Assembly (NCBI RefSeq): GCF_024171955.1
Contig: NZ_JAMTCS010000002.1
Coordinates: 448,563 to 512,562 of the forward strand
Length of the DNA: 64,000 nucleotides
From: Promicromonospora thailandica
GTDB lineage: Bacteria > Actinomycetota > Actinomycetes > Actinomycetales > Cellulomonadaceae
Direction: 5' to 3'
Below are positions 52,848-62,000 of this stretch, piece after piece. Within the stretch, counting starts at the first letter, position 1, and each line of letters opens with the position of its first letter. The notes below the pieces were generated by a model. It ran no database searches and had not been told where the DNA came from. It saw only the letters and a program-made list of their open reading frames with translations. The translations under genes and the position numbers were made by a program.

Positions 52848-55800
52848 GTGCCTGGACTGAACGTGTCGCCGCGCTCGGCGGTGTCCGCAGGGGTGGTGGC
52901 GCTGTTCACCGGGACGCTCGTGCTCCTCGCCGTGCTGCAGCAGGGGGAGGCCACGGCGGAGGTCGACCTGGACGACTCCGGCGTGTGGGTCACCAAGACG
53001 TCGGCCGGTCTGCTGGGCCGGTTCAACAACGAGGCGCAGGCCCTGGACGGCACGCTCCTGGCCGGTTCCTCGACGTTCGACGTGCAGCAGGCGGCCTACC
53101 GCGTGCTCATGACGGATCCGGGCGCCGCGACCGCGAACCCGGTGGACCCGGCACAGCTCGCCCTCGACGGCACGATGACGGTGCCGGCGGGCGCGGTCGT
53201 GGCCTCGGGGGGTGCCACGACGGCGGTGCTCGACCCGGACGACGGCCGGCTGTGGGTGCTGCCGTTCGAGGGCGCGGCGCAGTTCAGCGAAGCGGACCTG
53301 GACCCGACGGCGGAGCTCGCGCCGGGCGCCCGGCTCGCCGTCGCGACGGACGGCACGGTGTTCGCCGCCGTCCCCGCGCAGGGGCGGCTGGTGACGGTGC
53401 ACACCGGTGCGGCGGGTGCGCCGGGCGAGGTGGACGAGTCCGAGCTGCGCGTCAGCAAGGGCGCCGAGGTCGAGGTGACCGCCGTCGGCGACCGGCCGGT
53501 GGTGCTGGACCGGACGGCCTCCACGCTGGTGCTGCCCGGCGGTGACGTCGTGGACGTGGCCGGGGGCGCCGAGGCGCGGCTGCAGCAGCCGTCGGCGAGG
53601 GCGGACGACGTCGTCGTCGCGACGCCGAAGGGCCTGGTGACCCAGCCGCTCGGCGGCGGGGACGCGACCACGCGCCGCGGCGAGGGCACGCCGGCGGCGC
53701 CCGTGCAGCTGGGCGGCTGCACGTACGGGGCCTGGTCGGGCACGGGTCTGGTGGTGCGGGACTGCCCGGGCACCGACCGGGACGTGGACCAGCGGCTGGA
53801 GGGCGCCGAGGGCGAGCTCGCCTACCGCGTGAACCGCAAGGTCATCGTGCTGAACGACGTGGCCGACGGCACCCTGTGGATGGCGGCGGACGACTTCGAG
53901 AAGGTCGACGACTGGGACCTCAAGATGCCCGAGGAGGCGGAGGGCGAGAAGGTCGAGTCGGAGACCACGACGCCCGAGATGGTGGACCAGTTCCTGGCCG
54001 AGCGCGACAAGCCGAACCGGCCGCCGCAGGCGAAGGACGACGCGATGGGCGTGCGGCCGGGCCGGACCACCGTGCTCGACGTGCTGGGCAACGACCTGGA
54101 CCCGGACGGCGACGTGATGACCGCCGCCGTGAAGACGGGCCCGGCGGCGGACGTCAGGGTCGCCCGCGTGCTCGACGGCGCCGCCCTGCAGGCCGACGTC
54201 CCCGCGACCGCGTCGGGCACCGTGAGCTTCGACTACACGGTCGACGACGGCCGCGGCGGCACCGCCGAGGCCACGGTGCGCCTGCGGGTCGTGCCCCTCA
54301 GCGAGAACGCCCCGCCGGAGCCGAAGGGCGAGCCCGTGCTGCGCGTGGCCCAGGGCGGCGACGCGACCATCAAGGTGCTGCCGTTCTGGCGCGACCCGGA
54401 CGGCGACGACCTGGTGCTGTCGAGCGCCACGACGGCCGACCCGACCGACGAGGTGCGGTTCCGGCCGGACGGCACGGTCGAGTTCCGGGACGGGGGTGCG
54501 ACCACGGGCCGCAAGATCGTGGACCTGACGGTGTCGGACAGCCTGGACCAGGTGGGCGAGGGCCGGCTGCTGGTGGACGTCATCGCGACGCAGGAGCCGC
54601 CCGTCGCCGTCGCCGACCACGTGTCGGTGCTGGCCGGGAACCCGGTGACGGTGAACCCGCTGCGCAACGACACCGACCCGAACGGCGACCGCCTCCGGCT
54701 GGTGGGCGTCTCGGAGCAGGCACCGGCGACGATCACCGAGAACTACGCGGCCGGCACGTTCCGCTTCGTGAGCCAGGAGCCCGGCAGCTACGACATCACC
54801 TACCAGGTCAGCGACGGCCCGGACTCGACCATGGGACTCGTGCGGATCGACGTGCTGCCGCCGCCGGACGAGGCCGGCCCGCCGGTGGTCGTGGCCGACA
54901 CCGTGCTGCTCCCGGCCGGTGGCTCGGCGCTCGTCGACGTGCTGGCGAACGACACCGACCCGGCGGGCGGCGTCCTGGTGGCGTCGTCGGTCGAGGCGGA
55001 CCCGGGCGTGACCGCCGTCGTGCTCGACCACCACGTGCTGCGGGTGGCCGAGACGGAGCGGCTCGACCAGCCCGTGACGCTGCGGTACACCGCGTCGAAC
55101 GGCACGCAGACAGCGGTCGGCGAGGTGCGGGTGGTGCCGATCGCGGCGCCGACCGAGCTGCGTCCCCCGGAGGCGGCACCGGACGAGGCGACCGTGCACA
55201 CCGGTGACATCGTGACCGTCCCGGTGCTGCGGAACGACGCCCACCCGGACGGGCTGGAGCTCACCCTCGCACCCGACCTGGTCGAGGAGCCCGAGACGGG
55301 CGAGGCCTTCGTCTCCGAGGACACGGTGCGGTTCCGGGCGGGCTCCGAGGCCGGGACGGCGCACCTGGTCTACGAGGTGCGCGACAGCAACGGTCAGAAG
55401 GACTCGGCGCAGGTCACGATCAACGTGACCGACACGCTGGAGAACGCGGCGCCGCAGCCGCCGGACACGACGGCACGCGTGCTCGCCGGCGCGGTGACGC
55501 GCATCCCGCTGCCGCTCGACGGCAGCGACCCGGACGGTGACTACGTGACGCTCGACGGGCTGTCGGCGCCGCCGTCGAAGGGCACCGTGCGCCTGGTGGA
55601 CGGCTTCCTCGAGTACGAGGCGTCGCGCGACGCGGCGGGGGCCGACGAGTTCCGGTACTCCGTGACGGACACGCGCGGTGCCACCGCCGAGGGCACCGTC
55701 GCGGTCGGCGTCGCCCGGCCGCCGGGCACCAACCAGCCGCCCACGGCGGGCGACGACGAGACGCTCGTGCGGCCCGGCCGCGACGTCGCGGTGGACGCGC

Positions 55801-58800
55801 TCGCCAACGACTCTGACCCCGACGGCGACCAGGTGGGCCTGGTGCCGAAGTCGTTCGAGGGTGCCGACGCCCTGGACCCGCGGGTGGTCGACGACATGGT
55901 CGTGGTCACCACGCCGGACGACGAGGGCACCCATACCTTCTACTACGGCATCGAGGACACCTACGCCGCGCGGGCGACGGGCTCGGTGACGGTCGAGGTG
56001 GCCGACGACGCGCCCCTGCTGCGGCCGGTGGCCCGCGACGACGTGGTGCCGCCCGCCGACGTCACGTCGGACACGGTCACCGTGGACGTGCTGCGCAACG
56101 ACACCGACCCGGACGGCGTGGCCGCGGACCTGGAGGTCGCGGTGCCGGGCGCCGACGGCGAGACGCCCGAGGGCGTCACGCTGGGCGAGGACGGCGACGT
56201 GACGGTGGCTCTCGGTGAGGAGCCGCGGGTGCTCACCTACACCGTGACCGACCTGGACGGCCTGGAAGCCAAGGCGTTCCTGCGCGTACCGCGTGACGGC
56301 TCGCTGCCGCACCTGCGCCAGCCGGTCGAGGCGCTGCGCACGTTCGCGGGGGAGACCCTCGAGATCGACATCGCCGAGCACGTGCTCGTGGCCGAGGGCC
56401 ACGAGCCGCGGTTCACGGTGGAGGAGAAGGTCACGGCTGTCGAGGGCACCCGCGAGGTGACGGGGCCGACGACGCTCACCTACACCTCGGACGAGGACTA
56501 CGTGGGCCGGGCGGCGGTCACGTTCGAGGTGACCGACGGTGACGGTCCGGACGACCCCGAAGGGCGCACGGCCGTGCTCACGCTGCCCATCGACGTGCGC
56601 GCGAGCCGCAACCAGCCGCCGGAGATCCGCGGCACCGCCCTGCTGGAGGTCGCCGCGGGCGAGGAGTCGGCGCTGGACCTGTCGCGCGTCGTGGTCGACC
56701 CCGAGGGCGACCCGCTGACCGTCGAGGTCACGGGCTCGGCCGACGGCCTCACGTTCGGCACCCAGGGCGCGACCGTGCTCGCCCAGGCACAGGCCTCCGT
56801 GCCCAAGGGCACCCGCGTCACCGTGCCGTTCACGGTGTCGGACGGCGGCCACCCGCCCGTCGCGGGCGAGCTCGCCGTCAGCGTGGTGGCCTCGACGCGC
56901 CCCCTGGCGCGGGCCAACCCGGACGAGGTGACCGACGCGCACCAGGGCGAGGAGACCCCGGTGGACGTCCTGGCCAACGACGCCAACCCCTTCCCGGAGG
57001 AGCCGCTCACCGTGGTCGGCGCGGCCGTCGAGACGGGGCAGGGCTACGCGGAGCCGTCGGGCTCCGGCGTCGTGGTGACGCCGGCGGAGACCTTCGTGGG
57101 CACGATGGTGGTGCGCTACCGCGTGGCGGACGCGACGGACGACCCCGACCGGGAGGTCGAGGGCACCGTCCGGCTGACGGTGCTGGGCCGGCCGGACGCG
57201 CCGCGCGCACCCCGGGTCGAGGAGGTGCGGTCCGGCACGGTGGTGCTGTCCTGGGACGCGCCCTCGGACAACGGCGCGGAGATCACGGGGTACACCGCGC
57301 GCACCGGGCAGGGCGGCTCGACCGACTGCCCGTCCACGACCTGCACGGTCACGGGACTGAAGAACGACGTGGTCTACAACTTCACCGTCACGGCCACCAA
57401 CGAGGTGGGGGAGTCCGACCCGTCGGCCCCCTCCGAGGACGCCCGGCCGGACGAGAAGCCGGACAAGCCGGAGCCGCCGACGCTGACGTTCGGCGACTCC
57501 TCGCTCACCGTCGCGTGGGAGAACCGGGCCTACACGGACCGGTCGCCCATCGAGTGCGTCAACCTGGAGATCAGCCCGGCCCCGGCGGACGGCGTGATCC
57601 AGAAGTCCTGTGTCACCGGCACGAGCACCGTCTGGGACGGCCTGGCCAACGGCACGGCCTACACCGTCGTCGTGCAGGCCGTGAACGCGGCGCCCGACCC
57701 GTCGGACTGGAGCGACGCGTCCGCGCCGGAGGTGCCGGCCGCGCCGCCCGCGCAGCCCGCCGCGCCGAGCGCCCAGCGGGTCGACAACGCGCTCGGCGGC
57801 CAGATCACGGTCTCGTGGACCGAGCCGGCGAACAACGGTGACGCGGTCGCGCGCTACCACCTCGACGTCTTCGAGAACGGCGCGAAGAAGGAGACCCAGC
57901 CCGTCACGGGCACGTCGCGCGTGGTGTCGGGTCTGTCGCCCGAGGCGTCCTACACGTTCGCCGTGGCCGCGGAGAACAAGGCCGGCACGTCGCCCGTCAG
58001 CGACCGGTCGCCCGAGCAGGTGCCGTACGGCCAGCCGACCGTGCCGGGCACGCCCACGGCCGAGCTCGGCAGCACCACGAGCGGGCAGGCCGTCGTGCGG
58101 TGGAGCGGCATCGCGTCGGACGACTTCCGAGGGCCCGCGCACCGGTACGAGGTGCAGGGCAACGGCGTCGCCGCGCGCACCGCATCCTCGCCGTACACCG
58201 TCACGGGCCTGTCCAACGGCACGGAGTACCGCTTCCAGGTGCGGGCGTGCAACCAGTACACGTGCTCGGCCTGGACGGCGAGCTCCAACGCCGTGACCCC
58301 GTACACGACGCCGGGGGCGCCGGGCGTGTCCTGGGCCCTGCGGTCCTCGTCGGAGGGCCGGTTCACGGTCTCGCCCCCGGGCAGCAACGGCGGCCGTGCC
58401 GTGCAGTCGATGCGCTACCGCGTCAACGGCGGCGGCTGGCAGAACCTCGGGGCGTCGGGCGGCACGGTCGACGTCGGGCCGGCGCACAGCACGAGCTACA
58501 GCCTCGAGGCGCAGGCCTGCAACGTCGCCGGGTGCGGCGCGTCGGGCACGGGCAGCGGACGTACCAACCCGAACCCGGCCAACCGCAGCTTCACGATCTC
58601 GAAGGGTGCGGACGCCTCGGGCTCGTCGGGCTGCCGGCAGGGTGCGGCGTGCCGCTGGATCAACATGAGCATCACCGGCTGGGAGCCGAACACGGCGTTC
58701 ACGATGCGCTGCCTGTCGACCGAGCACAACTCGGCCGGGCAGGTGTACTTCCCGCGGTGGGAGCAGGGCCAGTGGTGGGGCCAGGCGTGGGGTGTGCCGC

Positions 58801-58919
58801 TGCGCACCGACGCCAACGGGAACTGGTCGGGCCAGTCGGACTGCATGCACGGCTACACGGGTGAGTACACGTGGGTGGAGACGCAGCAGCTGGGGGAGTC
58901 CAACCACCTGCTCTGGTGA
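52848..58919 (+). CDS. Giant Ig/cadherin-like and FN3 surface protein, copy 2
   Basis: A 2023-residue paralogue of copy 1 with the same order: signal anchor (SAGVVALFTGTLVLLAVLQQG), DLDDSGVWVTKTSAG motif, beta-rich block, cadherin-like repeats from about 400 to 1455, FN3 domains to about 1910, and a C-terminal module with four or more cysteines ending in NHLLW. GTG at 52848 is chosen for its ribosome site; an in-frame ATG at 52824 is only about 8 nt into the expected transcript and has none. The frame is open further upstream, into the copy 1 gene, without support. The C-terminal module differs more from copy 1 than the FN3 part does. Confidence 0.87.
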   Translation: MPGLNVSPRSAVSAGVVALFTGTLVLLAVLQQGEATAEVDLDDSGVWVTKTSAGLLGRFNNEAQALDGTLLAGSSTFDVQQAAYRVLMTDPGAATANPVDPAQLALDGTMTVPAGAVVASGGATTAVLDPDDGRLWVLPFEGAAQFSEADLDPTAELAPGARLAVATDGTVFAAVPAQGRLVTVHTGAAGAPGEVDESELRVSKGAEVEVTAVGDRPVVLDRTASTLVLPGGDVVDVAGGAEARLQQPSARADDVVVATPKGLVTQPLGGGDATTRRGEGTPAAPVQLGGCTYGAWSGTGLVVRDCPGTDRDVDQRLEGAEGELAYRVNRKVIVLNDVADGTLWMAADDFEKVDDWDLKMPEEAEGEKVESETTTPEMVDQFLAERDKPNRPPQAKDDAMGVRPGRTTVLDVLGNDLDPDGDVMTAAVKTGPAADVRVARVLDGAALQADVPATASGTVSFDYTVDDGRGGTAEATVRLRVVPLSENAPPEPKGEPVLRVAQGGDATIKVLPFWRDPDGDDLVLSSATTADPTDEVRFRPDGTVEFRDGGATTGRKIVDLTVSDSLDQVGEGRLLVDVIATQEPPVAVADHVSVLAGNPVTVNPLRNDTDPNGDRLRLVGVSEQAPATITENYAAGTFRFVSQEPGSYDITYQVSDGPDSTMGLVRIDVLPPPDEAGPPVVVADTVLLPAGGSALVDVLANDTDPAGGVLVASSVEADPGVTAVVLDHHVLRVAETERLDQPVTLRYTASNGTQTAVGEVRVVPIAAPTELRPPEAAPDEATVHTGDIVTVPVLRNDAHPDGLELTLAPDLVEEPETGEAFVSEDTVRFRAGSEAGTAHLVYEVRDSNGQKDSAQVTINVTDTLENAAPQPPDTTARVLAGAVTRIPLPLDGSDPDGDYVTLDGLSAPPSKGTVRLVDGFLEYEASRDAAGADEFRYSVTDTRGATAEGTVAVGVARPPGTNQPPTAGDDETLVRPGRDVAVDALANDSDPDGDQVGLVPKSFEGADALDPRVVDDMVVVTTPDDEGTHTFYYGIEDTYAARATGSVTVEVADDAPLLRPVARDDVVPPADVTSDTVTVDVLRNDTDPDGVAADLEVAVPGADGETPEGVTLGEDGDVTVALGEEPRVLTYTVTDLDGLEAKAFLRVPRDGSLPHLRQPVEALRTFAGETLEIDIAEHVLVAEGHEPRFTVEEKVTAVEGTREVTGPTTLTYTSDEDYVGRAAVTFEVTDGDGPDDPEGRTAVLTLPIDVRASRNQPPEIRGTALLEVAAGEESALDLSRVVVDPEGDPLTVEVTGSADGLTFGTQGATVLAQAQASVPKGTRVTVPFTVSDGGHPPVAGELAVSVVASTRPLARANPDEVTDAHQGEETPVDVLANDANPFPEEPLTVVGAAVETGQGYAEPSGSGVVVTPAETFVGTMVVRYRVADATDDPDREVEGTVRLTVLGRPDAPRAPRVEEVRSGTVVLSWDAPSDNGAEITGYTARTGQGGSTDCPSTTCTVTGLKNDVVYNFTVTATNEVGESDPSAPSEDARPDEKPDKPEPPTLTFGDSSLTVAWENRAYTDRSPIECVNLEISPAPADGVIQKSCVTGTSTVWDGLANGTAYTVVVQAVNAAPDPSDWSDASAPEVPAAPPAQPAAPSAQRVDNALGGQITVSWTEPANNGDAVARYHLDVFENGAKKETQPVTGTSRVVSGLSPEASYTFAVAAENKAGTSPVSDRSPEQVPYGQPTVPGTPTAELGSTTSGQAVVRWSGIASDDFRGPAHRYEVQGNGVAARTASSPYTVTGLSNGTEYRFQVRACNQYTCSAWTASSNAVTPYTTPGAPGVSWALRSSSEGRFTVSPPGSNGGRAVQSMRYRVNGGGWQNLGASGGTVDVGPAHSTSYSLEAQACNVAGCGASGTGSGRTNPNPANRSFTISKGADASGSSGCRQGAACRWINMSITGWEPNTAFTMRCLSTEHNSAGQVYFPRWEQGQWWGQAWGVPLRTDANGNWSGQSDCMHGYTGEYTWVETQQLGESNHLLW

Positions 58920-58927
58920 CCTTTTCG

Positions 58928-58971
58928 ATGCCGCTTATCAGATATACCCATACAATCTGCGCGAGCGGCAT
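58928..58971. repeat. AT-rich inverted repeat after copy 2
   Basis: ATGCCGCT (58928-58935) pairs with AGCGGCAT (58964-58971). The 28-nt loop is AT-rich (9 of 25 bases are G or C at 58936-58960) and holds TACAAT. It could be a terminator for copy 2 or an additional promoter for copy 3. Confidence 0.5.
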
Positions 58972-59020
58972 GGGTAGTCCTCCCCAACGAAAGTCCGGGA
59001 CGATTCACCCACTACCCCGG

Positions 59021-59026
59021 TAGGGT
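59021..59026 (+). promoter_or_regulatory. -10 box of giant surface protein gene 3
   Basis: TAGGGT lies 73 bp before the ATG at 59099, which has AAGGAGGA as ribosome site. Confidence 0.45.
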
Positions 59027-59098
59027 GCTTCCGTCGCGCCTGTGTGTCGTCCGGGCGGGCTGTCGTCGGGGAAATGAATGAATTATCAAGGAGGACGC

Positions 59099-62000
59099 AT
59101 GAGCTTTGTCTCGCGCGTGATGGAGAACCGCCGGTCGATGGCGTCAATTGGTGCGGTGACCCTGTTCGGCGTGGGACTGGTCGGTTTCGCGCTCCTCTAC
59201 GAGGGCGAGGCGACGGCCGATGTCGAGCTCAACGACTCGGGCGTGTGGGTGACGCAGACGGCGTCCGGCAAGCTCGGCCGGTTCAACTACGAGGCCAAGG
59301 CGCTGGACGGCACGCTGCTGGCGAACTCGACGAGCTTCGACGTGGAGCAGGACGCGCAGCGGGTGCTGCTGAGCAGCCTGGGCGACTCCTCCGCGAGCCC
59401 GGTGAACCCCGCCCTGCTCTCGCTGGAATCGACGATGAAGTTCCCCGCCGGCGCGAAGGTGGCGGCGGGGGCGGCCACGACCGCCGTGTACGACCCCGAG
59501 ACCGGCAACGCGTGGGTGCTGCCGTTCGACTCGGCCAGCTTCGACGAGAAGAAGATGAAGCCGACCGTCAAGGCCGGGCCGGGCGGTGCGCTCACCGTGT
59601 CCCAGGACGGGACCGTGTTCCTGGCGGTGCCCGCCGACGGCACGCTCTACACCGTGCCCACGAGCTCCCAGGGCGTCCCCGAGGACGTCGAGGAGTCGGA
59701 GCTGCCGGTGGGGCAGAGCGCCGAGGTGCAGGTCTCCGCCGTGGGGGACGAGCCTGTGGTGCTGGACCAGAAGAGCGCGAAGCTCGTGCTGCCCGGCGGC
59801 GACGTGGTCGCCGTCGACGGCGCGCAGGCCATGCTGCAGCAGCCGTCGGCGGACTCCGACGTGGTGGTCGTGGCGACGGCGTCCGGCCTGGTGTCGCAGC
59901 CGCTGGGCGGTGGCGACGCCACGCGGCGCACGGCGTCCGGCAACCCGTCGGCGCCCGTGCAGCTCGGCGACTGCGTCTACGGTGCCTGGTCGCAGTCCGG
60001 CCAGGTGGTGCGTGACTGCCCCGGGCCGGACAACGACGTCGACGAGGTCCTGGAGGGCGTGGACCCCGCCGCGACGCTGGTCTACCGCGTGAACCGCAAC
60101 CTGATCGTCCTCAACGACGTGGCCGACGGCACCCTGTGGATGGCGGCCGACGACTTCCAGAAGGTCGATGACTGGGACCTCAAGATGCCCGAGGACGCCG
60201 AGGGTGAGAAGACGGAGTCCGAGGAGACGACGCCCGAGCAGGTGGACCAGCTCGTGGCCGACCGGAGCAGGCCGAACCGCGCGCCGAAGCCCAAGGACGA
60301 CGTGATCGGCGTGCGTCCGGGCCGCACCACGGTGCTGAACGTGCTGGGCAACGACGTGGACCCCGACGGTGACGTGATGACGGTGTCCGTCGACGGCAAG
60401 GTCACGGGCGACGCCACGGTGGACCGGGTGCTCGACGGCGCCGCGCTGCAGGCGGACGTGCCGGCCGACGCGACCGGCAGCACCACGTTCAAGTACCAGG
60501 TCGACGACGGCCGCGAGGGCGGGACGGCCTACGCGTCGGTCACGGTGAAGGTGGTGCCCCTGGAGGAGAACCACGCTCCCGTGCAGCCCGGCCAGCCGGT
60601 GCTCCGCGTGGGCCAGGGCGGGCTCGGCACCATCAAGGTGCTGCCGTACTTCAGGGACCCGGACGGGGACGACCTGTTCCTCTCGAACGCGTCCACGGCG
60701 GACCCGCTGGACGAGGTGCGGTTCCGCCCGGACGGCACCATCGAGTTCCGCGACGGTGGCACGACCGTGGGCCGCAAGATCGTGGACGTGACCGTGTCGG
60801 ACGCGCAGAACCTGCCCGTCGAGGGCACGCTCCAGATCGACGTGATCGCGAGCAACGTGGAGCCCGTGGCGGTACAGGACCACGTGACGGTGCTCGCGGG
60901 TGAGCCGGTCACGGTGGAGCCGCTGAGGAACGACTACGACCCCAACGGCGACAAGCTGCGCCTGACGAGCGTCACCGAGCAGCAGAAGGCCGAGATCACC
61001 ACGAACGCGACGGCGGGCACGTTCAAGTTCGTGAGCGACGAGCCCGGCTCCTACGACGTGACCTACCAGGTGACCGACGGCCCCAAGCCGGTGACCGGCC
61101 TGGTCCGCGTGGACGTGGTGACCCCGCCCGAGCAGGGTGGCGTGCCGGTGGCGGTCTCCGACCAGGTGCTGCTGCCCACGGGCGGCACCGCCCTGGTGGA
61201 CGTGCTGGCCAACGACACCGACCCGGCCGGCGGCGTGCTCGTGGTCCAGGGCGTGGAGACGCCGGACGACTCCCCGGTCAAGGTGGCGGTGCTCAACCAC
61301 CAGGTGCTCAAGGTCTCCGAGATCAAGCGCCTCAGCGGTCCGGTGACCATCGACTACACGGTGGGCAACGGCAGCGGCACCACCTCCGGCCAGGTCCGGG
61401 TGGTACCGATCCCGGCGCCGGCGGCGCTGCGGCCGCCGGAGGCGGGACCGGACACGGCCACGGTGCACACCGGCGACGTGGTGACCATCCCGGTGCTGAA
61501 GAACGACACCCACCCCGACGGCCTGGAGCTGCGCGTCAACGACGAGCTGCAGGAGTCCCCGCCGGCGAGCGCGGGCGAGGCCTTCGTCTCGCAGGACACG
61601 GTGCGGTTCCGCGCCGGGGACGAGGCCGGGACCGTGCACGCGGTCTACGAGGTCGTGGACAGCAACGGCCAGAAGGACTCGGCCCAGGTCACGATCACCG
61701 TCGTCGACGAGGACTCCAACACCGCCCCGCAGCTGCCCGACGTCGAGGCCCGCGTGCTGACCGAGGGCGTCGTGCGCATCCCGCTGCCCCTGGACGGCAC
61801 CGACCCCGACGGCGACCACGTGACCCTGAGCTCGATCTCCGGGGCGCCGAGCAAGGGCACGGCCACCATCGTCGAGGGGTTCATCGACTACAAGGCGTCC
61901 GACACCCCGGGCCTGGACACGTTCACCTACCAGGTGACCGACACCCGCGGCGCACCCGCCGAGGGGCTGGTGCGCGTGGGCATCGCGCCCAAGCCGGCGA

